NCBI RefSeq assembly: GCF_031143425.1
Contig: NC_090448.1
Span: forward strand, 329,232,177 to 329,296,176
Length of the DNA: 64,000 nucleotides
Source of the DNA: Pleurodeles waltl
Lineage: Eukaryota > Chordata > Amphibia > Caudata > Salamandridae
Reading direction: 5' to 3'
Position numbers and translations under genes: made by a program. Positions 1-12,930 of this stretch are shown in pieces. The notes beneath the pieces were generated by a model that ran no database searches, was not told where the DNA came from, and was given only the letters and a program-made list of their open reading frames with translations. The stretch's first letter is position 1, and the number at the start of each line of letters is the position of its first letter.

Positions 1-960
1 GTCCCGGCCAGCCCACTATCTGCCTTCCTTTAATGGTTTTGTGGATTTAGATTATGGTGTTCCTACCAAGACATCACTTGGTTCAGGAAGAATCATATCA
101 TGTCTATATCTTGCTCCCCGTTATTCCTTGTGCTGTATATCAGCAGATTCTAACTTCTGATCAGCACCCAAATGTTGATTAAACAATGTGTCTGAAATAA
201 TAGTCATTGGAGCACCAGAATCACACATCATCATGTCTATAAGTGAGATTTGAGCCTAATGTTACATTACAAATCAGATCTTTAGGTTTTTTAGCAACAG
301 TTGCATTAAAGTGGGACATAAAAAATAAATTTGAAAAATCTAGGGAGGGATTATCATCCTCTACTTTGATACTGTGTATCTTCATTGGGTTTTTCCCAGA
401 CTAGCATACACTGTGAAAACGACCAGTCTTTTTGCATTTCATGCAATGTTTACCTATAGCAAGGCAATGTGCAAAGCTCCTCAAGTGTGACTTCGACCCA
501 CATCTAGAAGAAAATACATTAGTGAAACATTGTCACCCTTTAAAGATTTTCTCCTTCAAGAGAAGGGCATCAATATCTTTAGATCCTCCTACTGCTTTTA
601 CAACAGGCGTAGAGATGTTGCCTTGCTCTTGAGACATAATGCGTGTTGAAAGAATACAGTGTTCAATGCTTTTAGCAAGGTCAATAACTTCTGCTAGCAA
701 AGGGTCTCTGCAACTGAGCAGTCTTTCCTGGGTTTGTTTAAAAAACAGCTGTAGATGAATAGGTCTCTTATGTACATATTGAAAGATGCTCCTAAAGTAC
801 ATGTAGCTGAAAGCTCCCTTCATGCAGAAATTAACTCTTCCACCAATTCTTCTGAAGTTTTCTTTATCTTAAAAAAATAAAGAAATCTAGTGCACTGGGT
901 TCATCGGCAAATTTGAGTTTCAATCTGCTAATGACTTCAGAATATTCACTTCAATCACTA
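1..960 (-). pseudogene. Ty3/gypsy gag-protease relic
   Basis: Read on the minus strand, about 823 to 533 gives the C-terminal part of a gypsy Gag (an RLLSCRDPLLAEVIDLAKSI stretch like the 'RERLL...L.KAIELA.S.E' block of gypsy capsids). Near 470-400 follows a zinc-knuckle-like CMKCKKTGRFHSVC preceded by CLAIGK, the linker common in vertebrate gypsy Gags. Near 240-180 follows a retropepsin active site, CDSGAPMTIIS, with the catalytic Asp kept. Stops and a frameshift separate the pieces and the knuckle His is replaced by Arg, so it is dead. The pol remainder would lie left of the window. The family match rests on motifs only. No LTR is visible here. Confidence 0.75.
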
Positions 961-1229
961 GATTAAACAGATGGAGGAGTGGCATGAGGTAAATTGTCAA
1001 ATATTTGTCTGCTTTCATTACATAGATGGCAAAAAAAAAGTTGATATCAACTGATTTGTTGGGGGATGGGAGAGGGATAGGGTAAGAAGCCATGCCTTCA
1101 ACGGCCTGCCTGTAATCTACTGCCCCACACGAGAGGAATGTGTAGCCGTGCCTTCTTCTTGAGCAATACTACCAGGTCTCGCAACTTAATTTCCTAGTCA
1201 AATAGAGTAGACCCCTCACAGAAAAATAC
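961..1229. other. No recognisable feature
   Basis: This is short AT-rich sequence between the gypsy relic and the L1 relic. I see no coding, structural or repeat signal in it. Confidence 0.4.
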
Positions 1230-2490
1230 TGGTGCTCAATGGACAAGGTGGTGGCCGGCCCCATATTTGGAAGGAGCCCTGGCTCCCCAAAAAAGCTCAG
1301 CGCATGGGGACTTTACTCCTCCCTGGTAACAAGTGCCGTCTTCCAGTTGTGGGACACAGTGACTTTGAAGGCAGATCTAACTACCTTCCCCTCCTCAATG
1401 ACTCCGACCCTTGGTAACCTGGAGTTTACTCCAGGACTTGATGTGGACTGATTTGCAAAGTGGTGGCAGGAGAGAGGTTGCAAGCACTCCGGTTTCATGT
1501 TCAGCTCCCAGGAGATAATCCCCTTTGAATGACTCGAGGAAGGCTACGGTTTAGAAGAAACAGAAAGAGTTCAGTACCTCCAGGTTTGCCACTGGCTGCT
1601 CCACCCTACCATGAGACCTCTTCTGGGGAAAGCAGTAACACCCTTCTAGAAATGGTTAATCCAGAAGAAGTCAGACAGACTCCTTAACTCTGAGCTATAC
1701 ACTCTCCTATCCAATGCCAAAGCTCCCTCCTGCACCCTAGAGCAGAAACAGTAGACAGAGCTAGGCCAGGTCTTCTCCGACTCAGATTGGGCTGATATCT
1801 ATGACAGAGCACAGCATTCAGCCCACAACACCACCAGCACTGAGACTGTGTTTAAGATTCTGTCTTATTGGTATTTAACCCCGCCCTGGCTGGGTGCCTG
1901 GAATCCTGAATTTCCCAAAGAGTGCTGGTGAGGTTGTGGCGCTACAGCCACCCTCCTTCACCTGCTCTGGCATTGCTTCAAACATACACGCTTTTGGGCC
2001 CACATGCTGGACAACGTTGACACCGCCTTTGCCACCACCCAACCCTCTGACATTCCCCTTCGTCTCCCGCCTGGGCAAGTAAATGGCCCTGGACTTGGGA
2101 GCAGCACACCAGGTGATACTCGCCCTCTGGACGACCAACAGAATCCCCCAGCATCACTCTTGGCTGCATAAACTGTGGCAGATTTTAGGCATTGAACGGC
2201 TGTCGCTGGCCCTGGACAAGTGAATAGGCTGATATGTCTCTGATTGGGCCCCCTTTATACTCCTATCGACCTAGTTCAAAGAATTAACCTGTCCTCCTTA
2301 TTTCAGACTATCACGCCTGAGTTCTCTCCCCCACCCCCAACGGACCAACAACTAACACGTAAAGCCCAATCCTCCTCTCCCCCAGTAGGACAGCAGCCTA
2401 TTGAGTGTACCGAAATCCCCAAATCATTTACACTTCTAGGAGGATGGAAGGCTGGGGGAGTGGTGGATTTCTTACGTTTGTGATGTGTTT
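1230..2490 (+). pseudogene. L1-type LINE ORF2 C-terminal relic
   Basis: Several frames in succession carry the post-RT part of an L1 ORF2. Near 1310-1450 is a PTLGNLEFTPGLD block followed by FAKWWQERGCK, equivalent to the 'P.W.N..F.PG......W...G' block of L1. Near 1840-1900 is TVFKILSYWYLTP, equivalent to 'KI...WY.TP..L'. It is followed at 1905-2000 by a CW..CG...TLLHLLWHC-like segment, the Cys/His motif near the L1 C-terminus. At least two frame changes and several stops make it a pseudogene. Endonuclease and RT are absent, as expected for a 5'-truncated insertion. I could not place the target duplication. Confidence 0.75.
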
Positions 2491-2527
2491 ATTGTTGATT
2501 AAACAATTTAATTACATCACATTTACT

Positions 2528-2650
2528 ACAGCGCTGCCGGACCCAGGGTTGTAGACGAACAGCTGTGTTTAACTTGCACTTTGACTTTCCTAATGCGCTG
2601 CTGGCCCCCTGGGCTGTAGGCTAACAGCTGTGTACAGGTCAGACTTGCTG
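2528..2650. repeat. Two-unit tandem duplication, ~64 bp
   Basis: A segment starting GCGCTGC at 2531 and containing AACAGCTGTGT recurs with mismatches starting at 2595. This is a diverged local duplication of about 64 bp. No function is visible. Confidence 0.6.
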
Positions 2651-3899
2651 TGGATTAATACACAGAAATGATCCATAAATGACAAAAAAGAATAGCCGCT
2701 TTTCATTTATGCTGTAATCCATCCACACCAACAGCAATTAGATAATTTGCAAATCCTCTTAGCCAGGCACTCCACTTGAGAAGTGGTTATCCAGTAGCTT
2801 GTAAGAAGGGATAACTTTGAGCAAATCTTTGAAGCCATGACAACAACTTATACTACAGTAAATTAAATTAGTCTCACAAAATACTAAATCCAGTAACTTT
2901 GCTGGATTTAATTTGAAATCCTGTTTTCTCTTTATTCTCCATTGGAAGACAACATATACAGTTTTATTAAAAATCCAATACGTAAGTAGGGCTCAAAGCC
3001 TTGCTTGAACATGTTTCCAGCACCTGGTGTCAGTTGCCACGCAACCAATGCTGAGCACATAGCTAATTAGGACCTGTGCATCTTTTGAGGAGTACGCGTT
3101 TGTGCGTTTGTTGAACTGCATGTCTTCAGATCAGCACACGCCACACCGGCTGAGGAACATGCATGATGCAGCTCAAACTTCCCAAATTGCTGTCGCTCAC
3201 AGCCGCTGGGCATTCAGGACCCCCCAAAAAGCTGTGGCAACAAGCCAATGCATACAGCTGAGCCACCACGCAACAGGATTCGCTGCTTGTAATTGCCCTC
3301 AGACACCGGAGGAGAGCGAAGCCGGAAAAATCTGTCCCAGTCACAGCATAAACCTCGGGAGCAGCAGTGTGGGCTCCAATGATTTCTCGCCCATCCTCAT
3401 TGCCAAATGTTGTAAAGTATGAAGCACTCCAACTTGTATAGCATGAGCTTTGTTCAAGTTAAGATTTCAATAGAAAGCTCACAACCATAGCGTATGTGCC
3501 TCCACTGTCCAGCTGGTAAAAGTTGCAGCTGGTAGAAAGAGCTGCTTGTTAATGGAACCCCATGTTAAATATAAACACATTGTACATTCAAAGGTAACAT
3601 GAATACAGTTGTTCCAAATGAATGCACAAGTGTTCAAAACATTAAAAGAGAACCAACCAAACAAACATAAAGGTACAACATGGACTGAATCTAAAATCTG
3701 CAATAAACATCTGTTAGAAATTGTGTCACTAGTTGGCAGAGTTATGCATCCTGTCCAAGTAGGTACCACAATCCAAGTCAGATACATAACCTAATTGAAC
3801 CTGTACTCACCCTCTGGTAGTTTGGTACAGGGAAGTCAGGCTTAACTTAAGAGGCATTGTGTAAAGTATTTGTGCAACACATACAGAGCAACCCCAATG
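2651..3899. other. No recognisable feature
   Basis: Unclassified sequence. The open frames at 3102-3422 (+) and 3479-3787 (-) show no family signature, and they overlap on opposite strands or lack codon structure. I treat them as chance. Confidence 0.4.
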
Positions 3900-6000
3900 A
3901 AAACACCACAAAAAGACTCCACGCAGGTGTGAGAGGAGGCGTCTTTTTGCATGGTTAGCCCCCAATTTTTTCATGATGTTGATGTGTTCTAGAAGTTGTT
4001 AGTGCCCAAGGCCCCTGCTAAACAGGTTCCCTGGGCCAGAGCTCTTTCCCTAAATCTGCTGTGACGTTTGGCACAATTGGATACACTCTTAAATACCCCT
4101 ATACGTCCCTAGTAAATGGGTACCCTAGTACCCAGGGCAAGAGATATTAAGAGTAGGCCCCTGTGGGGGAGCAGAACTGATTGTGCCACCGCTAAGGGCC
4201 CTGCACCCTGATGCACCCAGCATTGCCATTGCAGGCTGGATGTCCTGTTGCAAACCTAAAAGGAACAAACTCGGCATGGCACACTCTCTGTGTGCCCTGT
4301 CCACCTTACACTGCATATATTATGGGTAAGACACCTCTCTGGCAGGCCTTCCAGCCCTAAGGCAGGGTGCACCATATTGTATGTGAGGCCATAGCTGCAT
4401 GAGCAAGGTGCCCCAAACTGTGTCCTTGCCAAACCTAGGACATAGTGAGTGAACAGAGCAACCATTTAAATGCATGTACTGGACACTGGTCAAACATGTG
4501 TTTCCCAGTTACATGATGACTACTCTGCACCCTGGGTTGTTTGGTATCAAACACCTCAGAATGATAAATCCAAACTGGTGACAGTATTGGATTTATCCCT
4601 TAACCTCAACTGGCATAGTTGCTGACTGGTTCCATCCAGCCTGCCACTCCGAACAGCCAATCTACAAATCTGGGGGAGAGCCGTGGCTCTCTGGTTTATA
4701 AGACAATGCCCTTCCTGGGTGGACGAGCCAACACCCTCTCCCTCAGGAATGTGCAACACCCTTGCGGTGAGCTTCAAAGGGCTACAGCCCCTGAACCGCG
4801 AGCCCCCAGGCCTGCTTCAAGCAGCAGAGAGCTTCCCCCCTTGCAAATCTCCACTTTGGGCAGGAGCCGGGGCGGGAAACCAGACAAAGGGTAGGAGGAG
4901 TGGCCTCACTAAGCGTGCACCACCCCTCAGGGCTTGCATGAGAAGTGGATTATCTGATTTAGTTTTCTCCATCTTGGAATGGAGGAAATAAGCCAATGAG
5001 GTTGAGGGAAGTTACCCTTCCCACAGGAAGTAGTCACTGTAGAGGGTGTAGCCCCCCAAGGGTAAGTGTCCCATTGGACACTACCCAGTTCCTCCTAAAA
5101 CGCCCACTAAATTCAGTATTTAGTGGGCTCCCCTAGACCAAGATTTTAGATTTTAAAAGGACCCCAAGAAGAAAAGAAGACCAGCACCAAAGAACCTGCC
5201 AAGATGAGAACAGAGGACATGCTGCACCAAAAGTTTCACCAAGACCCCTGCTTGCTGCACCAGAGTCCTGACAATCGCGACTGCGGAGGAGCTGAACACT
5301 GGACCGACCCCAAGAAACCCAGGGGAACTCCAGGGTTCAAGGATCACCCCAGAGCTCCCTCCTGAGTGGAGGCACCACTCAAGAAAAGCAAGAAACCTGC
5401 AAAGGACCAACATACCAGTGAGGGTCACTTCACTGAATCGCTGATATCTCCACAACCGGAAGTCACAGCTGGACCCGACAACACACCGACGACCACCCGG
5501 ACGTGCCCCACAACTATGCCAAGTGGTGCTGCTCCCCCTAGTGGCCGAGATACAGCAATACCCTGGGTACTAGTCAGCTGACGTCAGACCAGTGGAAAAC
5601 CAGCTCCCCCAAGAGCTGAAAAAGGATCAGGAGGAAGCCCCAGTCGAGGGACTCCAGGAACATCCTGGACCTCCGACCAGAGTGCCCCTGTTGTCCTGTA
5701 AGTCGCCCACAAAGAGACTCATCTCCAGCTCCAGTGGACTCCGTTGCGCACAGCATCCAAGACCTCCAAAACGCCCTGCACCTGGTCGCCCTGGGCCTTG
5801 CATCGCAGGATCTGCTGTGTGCCTCAGGTCCCCAACCCCTTGCAACCTCATCAGCCCAAGGGGACCCCTAGGCACCAACGATGCTCCTGCCGGAACCGGG
5901 AGCTGCCCGAGACTCTCCAGCTGGCACAATGTGCCCACCAACTGCTTCGACCACCCTGCAAAAAAGAGACTGTTAATGCTTTTTTTTTTTAAGTGACTGC
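3900..6000 (+). repeat. Unclassified interspersed repeat (LTR/UTR-like), family A copy 1
   Basis: The stretch has the texture of a non-coding retroelement LTR or leader. A block around 4100-4200 (CCCTAGTAAATGGGTACCC and ACTGATTGTGCCACC) has a recognisable counterpart, reverse-complemented, at about 10160-10270. The second half (5160-5990) is CA/CC-rich and ends at an A-rich run near 5986. Open frames within it on both strands are not conserved with the other copy. The sequence resembles abundant urodele repeats as I recall them, but this needs a repeat-library search. Confidence 0.5.
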
Positions 6001-8824
6001 CTATTGATTCCCATGGTGCGTAATTACGCACAGAAAGACTAACTTTGCTAAAACTTAAAAAAGTTATAAGAAGAAAAGTACTTAACGTATTCTAAAAAAA
6101 TTGAGCTTAAAAATTATATAAAATTCTGAAGTATTTTTATAAATTCTGGTCTTGAGTTATTCATTGAATGTGTGTGGTGCATGATTGGATTTGTGAGTAC
6201 AGCAAATACTTGGCACATCTCCTGGATTAGCCTATCTGCTCGACCAGCTACCTTAAAAATTGAAGCACTAGGTGGTCTGGTTTTTACCTCTGGAAACCAA
6301 CGTGTGGCAGCCTTAACCATCTGCATAGTGTGCTTGGTTCTGCACACTGCATAGAGGGCCAGCCTCCAACAACAGGTTTATGAAAATAGCAATCATTTAT
6401 ATGTGTAGATCAAGACCAAAATGACAAAAATCCAATAAATATATCAGGAGAAATTCACTTTAAAGTACATCAAAAAGGAGTGTTTTATACTGGGCTCATT
6501 TTAGAGCCTTTACAGTTGTTTTGAAAAACACGATTACTCCACTGCGAAGAGCCCAGTGAGGAACTGTTGGATCCGATCAGGGTATTGGTACAAAAATACA
6601 AGCGTGTCTATCCTTTGGTGGGGGAGCCCAGCAGAATCTCCAAGACCGTTCCGGTCAAAGTTGCCAGGGAATGTACCACCACGGACTGAGAACAAGGAGA
6701 TATCTGATGCGAACCGCCGCTGAGGTGGGACACAGAGTTGTGCTGGAGAGTGGAAGGCTGAAGAACTGTCGGCTTGTGCATCGTATCACTGTTGCCTGGG
6801 CAACCAGGCAAGGCACCTCGGACTGCAGTGCCTGAGAGAGCAGGGAAGGCACTGTGTGCACGCTATCCGGGGAATCCTTGGCAAGGGACGAACTGGTCAG
6901 GTGAGCGGCGAACTCCAGCAATTTAGGTAAATTTGAGAAGCCCTGTGATAGAATTACATTTTTGTATCTGAGGCATTGATTAAATAAAGTATTTATATTG
7001 GAATTAAGAAAGCCATACACAAAATGCAGTTTCTAGGGATACGGTTTTAAAACAAAATCTTTATTCGGGTGTCGTTTACACCTGGTAAGGTGCATGTATC
7101 ATGAAAATAATCTCACATGTCTCTGAGATCAACATTAAACCAGAACCTTCTGATTGTATATTGTCCATCTTTTGCAATAGAGTGTGCAGAAGAATTAGGT
7201 TGATGCATGGGGCAGTTGGTGTTTTCTTTGAGTGCAAAGAGCTACATTTTAGTGTGGCAACTGTGAGCCCAATGAACTCATTTACTGCTTCGCTTTTCAG
7301 AATTATTTAATAAATGAAAGAAATACCTTAAACTGTTGAAAGAGCGCAGTATACAAATTGTGCCTTATAGTTGCTTGCCCTTAGTTTTATGTAACAATCC
7401 CCTTGCTACAGTCTCTGGTAGTAATTGTATTAAATGCTGCTAATAATGAAGAGTTTAAGAAAAGTTTTGCTTATACCTTTTTTTGTAATGTACTATGATT
7501 ATGTACAATTTAAGGTTTTCTTGATACTCCAAAATAGCCTTTCTTATGTACATTGTTTATGTGGACGAATTGTCTTAAGAAAATTAAAATTGTCCTCTGA
7601 CTGATTCAGTGCAAGTTAATGGGACAACATTTGTTGCGCTTGTTTAAATTCAAGTTTTTTGTCTACATACCCCTCTTATTTTCTACTAATGCTCAGCACC
7701 CTCAAAAAGAACAGTATTCATGAAGTGGGTAGAATCAACTTCAGAAAGCAAGAAAATGCATTAGTCTGTGTTTAGTTACTGTATTCTGTTTATTTCTTCC
7801 TTGATTATGTAAATAGGTTGTAGCCTGTAGCCAACACATTTGGTTCACCAAGAATGCCTTCAAGACACAGTTATAAGTGGCCAACTAGGTTCCAAATGTT
7901 CTTCAGAATTCTGTCTTTTCTTATCATGCCTTTATGTACAGTTATGCAATAAAACTGTCATGTTCATCTTAGAATGTCTTGGTGTTGATGTGACTATATA
8001 TATTAGTACCTTTGCTGCATATCACAATAACAAAGGATATTTAACTCTTTCTGAGAAAGGAAGCAATATATTTGTCACAAGCAGCAATGTCAACAGGACT
8101 AATCACTTTTCTAATTCAAATTATAAAATTCCTATAAGAAGTATGGTGGCCATCTTGAAATGTCAAAAGATCAGTGACCGCTGGATACATTTAAATGAAC
8201 TGTAGTCAGGAAATAGCATTGTCAATAAGTAGAGGGCCTTGTAGCCAAAGTTATATACTATATTGTATTTCCTTCACCATACCCTCCTAAAGAATACCAA
8301 GGCCTGAGATCAAAATACTACCTGGGCACCATGTAGGAAATGGTGGCCATCTTGAGAGGTATAACAAATACGGGAGCTGATCATGAAAAAAAATCACTGC
8401 CTGGCTAGAACATGCTATCCCACAAGCCATAAGATGAAAAAAACGTGTGCAACACACATAATAAAGTATAACACACTTCAGGTTTAAGTCAGTAACTCTC
8501 TTGTTGATGTACTCATGTGTAACATGAGGTAAACCATCTTTTGATGCAGACCAATGTTCATGGGGAAGGTAAGTATGATGTGTCCTGTCATGGTGGGTAT
8601 TATAGACCAGATGTGAGTAGATGAGTATAAAGGTATGTAAGCTATACAGATGGTCTACCTATGCGGAGGCAAGACATGTTCACAGTCTCATAAGTAGTGT
8701 AGTTCTGTATCTGTGTTATGCCCTAGTTCAGTTGATCTCAATTTGCTAATCCAGTTAGTCTCTACCTTTCTGAGGGATAGTTCCCTGTCTTCTCCAACTT
8801 GATTCTCGAGAATGTTGATGACAT
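6001..8824. other. AT-rich sequence without recognisable genes
   Basis: I see no family motif on either strand. Open frames at 6655-7020 (-) and 7840-8205 (+) have no recognisable domain and low coding character. A short motif GGTGGCCATCTTGA occurs at about 8143 and again at about 8345, suggesting an old local duplication. Confidence 0.4.
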
Positions 8825-10430
8825 TAAACCAAGATAGTTATGTATCTAGATGTCTGTCCTTGTAATGTAGTGCAAGTGGGTGGTTCCAGATGCACTGTGT
8901 TGAAGAAGCCAGGGAGAAACATGCGCTGTTTGTTCTGCGTTGATTCTTCAGGTGCTTGGCAGGCGCTGCGTCGATTCTTCAGGTGCTGGGCAGGTGCTGC
9001 ATTGATTTTTCTGCTGTAGCATGTTGGTGCGTGGATTTTCAACTTCAGGTCACCGGCTTACACTTCCAAGGGCCCAGGGACTGGCGTTGGCACCACTTGG
9101 CAAGTCTGTACTCTCAGCAGAAGAGCCAAAGCACTGGCAGATGAAGTCTTACATCCCCCAGAGACTTCTGAATAGGAGACATGCTCAGTTCAAGCCCTTG
9201 GAGAACCTTGGAAAGCAGGGTGTAGAAAGCAGAGTCCAGTCCTTTTACTCCCAGGACAGAAGCATCAAGCAGCGGACCAGCACAACAAAGCAACAGGCAG
9301 AGTGGCAGTTCCTTCTACAGCATCCAGCTCTTCCTGGCAGAATGTTCTCAGTCCAAATGTGTTCTTGGGTTGTGGGGTCAGAGGTCCAGTACTTATAACC
9401 AGTTCTGTCTTTGAAATAGGCAAACTTCAAAGAAAAGTCTTTGTAATGTACAAAACCCTGCCTTTCCTGCCGTGGCCCTAAACATACTCCAGGGGCTTGG
9501 AGACTGCTTTGTGTAAGGACAGGCACAGCCCTATGCAGGTGCAGGTGTCAGCTCCTCCCACCACTCTAGCTCATGAAGACCCCTCAGGATAAGCAGGGCA
9601 CACCTCAGCACCCTTTGTGTGACTGTCTAGAGTGAATTCACAAACAGCCCAACTGTCATCCTAACCCAGGTGTGTATTCCAACAGACAGGCAGAGGCACA
9701 GAATGTTTAAGCAAGAAAATGCCCACATTCTAAAAGTGGCATTTTCAAATTTACAATTCAAAAACCAACTTCACAGAAAGATGTATTTTTTAACTGTGAG
9801 TTCAGAGACCCCAAACTCCAGATCGCTATCTGTTCCCAATGGGAAATTACACTTAAAAGATACTTCTAGGCAATCCCCATGTTATCCTATGGGAGAGATA
9901 GGCCTTACAATAGTGAAAAACTAATTCAAACACTATTTCACTATCAGGACATGTAAAAAAACACCAGTACATGTCCTACCTTTTAAATACACTGCTCCCT
10001 GCCCATGGGGCTGCCATGGGCCTACCTTAAGGGTGACGTACAGGTAGTAAAAGGTAAGGGTTGGGCCTGGAAAGTGGATGCACCTTGCCCGGTTGAACTA
10101 GCAGTTTAAAACAGCACACACAGACACATCAGTGGCAAGTCTGAGACATTTTTACAAGGGTACTCCTGGGTGGCACAATCAGAGCTGCAGGCCCACTAGT
10201 AGCATTTGATTTACAGCACTGGGCATACATAGTGCACTTTACTAGGGACTTCCTAGTAAATCAGTTATCATGGAGAAACCAGTCACTAACACCATGTACA
10301 TGGGCTGCACTTGCACGTTAGCACTCATCAGCAATGGTAAAGTGCCCACAGTCCTAAAACCAGCAAAAACTAAATGCAGCACACAGTCAAAAACAGAAGG
10401 TCAGAAGCAAAACATTTTGGGGTATCCCTG
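8825..10430 (-). repeat. Unclassified interspersed repeat, family A-like copy 2
   Basis: Read on the minus strand, this copy starts near 10420 with a segment containing CTAGGAAGTCCCTAGTAAAG and CTGATTGTGCCACCC. These are the same landmarks as copy 1 at 4100-4200, in the opposite orientation. It then runs through a transcribed-looking, non-coding region to about 8830. The rest of the body differs from copy 1, so the two are related subfamilies rather than recent duplicates. No coding potential was recognised. Confidence 0.5.
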
Positions 10431-10594
10431 CAAAAAGGGGCATTTCCAACAAACAGGTTTGTGGGTTTTTTGGAAAGAAATGAGCAATTGGGAATGAGTG
10501 GGCATTTTTAAGTCTGCAGTTCCTAAAAAATAAGATTTTAAACAGTTTTTCGCACATAACTTTGTTTGAGAAGAGAAAAAAGAATAACAAATGT

Positions 10595-12930
10595 ACCTGA
10601 ACCCCTTAGCCGCTGGGCATTTCACCCCCCCCCAGTGCTGAACCCTCTTTTTGGCTAATTGTGGTAGTTCACGCTTAGGCCTTCATAACTTTTTGTCTAC
10701 ATAAGCTATCCACACCAAATTTGCGTCCTTTTTTCCCCAACATCCTAGGGATTCTAAAAGTACCCAGAGTTTGTGGGTTCCCCTGGAGGAGACCAAGAAA
10801 TTAGCCAAAGTACAGCTAAAATTGTGTTTTTTTCAGACAAATGGGAACAAATGGCTGCAGAAGAAAGCATGTGTTTTTTTTCCGGAAAATGGCATTAACA
10901 AAGGGTTTGGGGTGCTAAAATCCCCATTTTCCCATCTTTCAGGAACAGGCAGAAATGAATCAGAAAGCCAAAGTTTTCAACACAATTTGGGCATTTTACT
11001 GGGACATATCCCATTACTACTATTTTGTGTGCTTTCAGTCTCCTTCCAGTTAGTGATAGAAATGGGTGTGAAACCAATGCTGGATCCCTGACAGCTAAAC
11101 ACTTCTGAAAAGTAGACAAAATTCTGAATTCAGCAAGGGATCATTTGTGTAGATCCTTCAAGGTTTTCCACAGAAAGTAACGGCTAAAATTAAAAAAATA
11201 TCAAAACTGAGGTTACAAAAAGAGCCATTTCTGTCCATGTTTTCTTCTTTAATTTTTGCCAGCAATTGCAGATTTTTGAAAGCAATATTTTGTTACGTCT
11301 GCTGGACTCTTCTGGTTGCAGGTATATATATGTCTTGTAGGTTCATCAAGAACCCTAGGTACCCAGAGCCAATAAATGAGGGGCACCTTGCAATGGGTTT
11401 TTATTGTGTACCAGGTATACAGCAATTAATTTGGTGAAATATAAAGAGTGAAAAATAGGTATAAAGCAAACCTTTATATTTCCAAAATGGGCACAAGATA
11501 AGGTGTTGAGAAGCAGTGGTTATTTGCACATCTCTGAATTTCAGGGTCCCCCTACAAGCATGTGAATTACAGGGCATTTCTCAAATAGACTTCTTTAGTA
11601 AACACTGTCTCACATTTGGAATGCAAAAATGTAGAGAAAGACAAGGGGCAATAACACTTGTTCTTCTATTCTGTGTTCCCCTAAGTCTCCAGATACAAAT
11701 GGTACCTCACTTGCATGTGTAGGCCTAATCCCCATGACCGGAAACGCAACATGGACACATCGCATTTTTACATTGAAATCTGACGTGTTTTTTTTAAAGT
11801 ACCTACCTGTGGATTTTAGCCTCTAGCTCAGCCGGCACCTAGGGAAACCTGACAAACCTGTACATTTTTCAAAACCAGACACCTAGGGAAATCCAGGATG
11901 GGGTGACTTGTGGGGATCTCACCAAGGTCTGTTACCCAGAATCCTTTGCAAATGTCAAAATTTGTAAAAAAAAAAAAAAGAAAAAAGAAAACTTTTCCCG
12001 CAGATTTTGGTGCTGCAAAGTTCTGGAATGTGAGAGGAGCCACAAACGTTCTTCCACCCAGCATTCCCTCAAGTATCCCGATAAAAATGGTACCTCACTT
12101 GTGTGGGTAGGCTTAGTGCCCACGACAGAAAATGCCCCAAAACACAACGTGGACACATCACATTTTCCCAAAGAAATCTGAGCTGTTTTTTGCAAAGTGC
12201 CTAGCTGTGGATTTTGGCCTCAAGCTCAGCCAGCACCTAGGGAAACCTAGCAAACCTATACATTTTTGGAAACTAGACACCTAGGGGAATTTAGAATGGG
12301 GTGACCTGTGGGGCTCTCACCAGGTTCTGTGACCCAGAATCCTTTGCAAACCTCAAAATTTGTAAAACAAAAACCAAACAAACAAAAAAAACACTTTCCC
12401 CTCAGATTTTGGTGCTGCAAAGTTCTGGAATCTGAGAGGAGCCACACATTTCCTTCCACCCAGCATTCCCCCAGGTCTTCCGATAAAAATGGTACCTCAC
12501 TTGAGTTGGTAGGCCTAGTGCCCGCAACAGGAAATACCCCAAAACACAACATGGACACATCAAATTTTTACATTGACAACTGACGTGTTTTTTGGAAAGT
12601 GCCAAGCTGTGGATTTTGGACTCTAGCTCAGCTGGCACCTAGAAAAAACCTACCACCCCAATGCATTTTTTAAAACTAGACACCTAGGGGAACCCAGGAT
12701 GGGGTAACTTGTGGCGCTCTCACCAGGTTCTGGTACCCAGAATCCTTTGCAAACCTCAAAAGTTGGCAAAAAAACACTTTTCCTCACATTTCGGTGATAG
12801 AAAGTTCTGGAATCTGAGAGGAGCCACAAGTTTACTTCCACCCAGCATTCCCCCAAGTCTTCCGATAAATGGTACCTCACTTGTGTGGGTAGGCCTAGTG
12901 CCTGTGTCAGGAAATAATCACACATCTGGA
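10595..12930 (+). repeat. Composite repeat with ~390-bp tandem units, copy 1
   Basis: A unique head begins with CCCTTAGCCGCTGGGCATTT near 10603. After about 1 kb it passes into tandem units marked by 'ATGGTACCTCACTTG...GTAGGC' at about 11699, 12088, 12489 and 12869. That is a spacing of about 380-401 bp. Each unit also contains 'GACACCTAGGGGAA', 'CCAGAATCCTTTGCAAA' and 'GTTCTGGAATCTGAGAGGAGCC'. The same head and units recur at 24815-27295, so this is one repeat family and not a local amplification. No coding capacity is conserved between units. Confidence 0.8.

Noticed and set aside
3102..3422. 106-codon open frame as a possible host exon
   Set aside because: No domain or splice signals. An opposite-strand frame overlaps it, and composition is not coding-like.
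6655..7020. 121-codon minus-strand open frame as a possible gene
   Set aside because: No recognisable domain, and no promoter or splice context.
7840..8205. 121-codon open frame
   Set aside because: AT-rich with no family motif. Its length is not exceptional for a 64-kb window.
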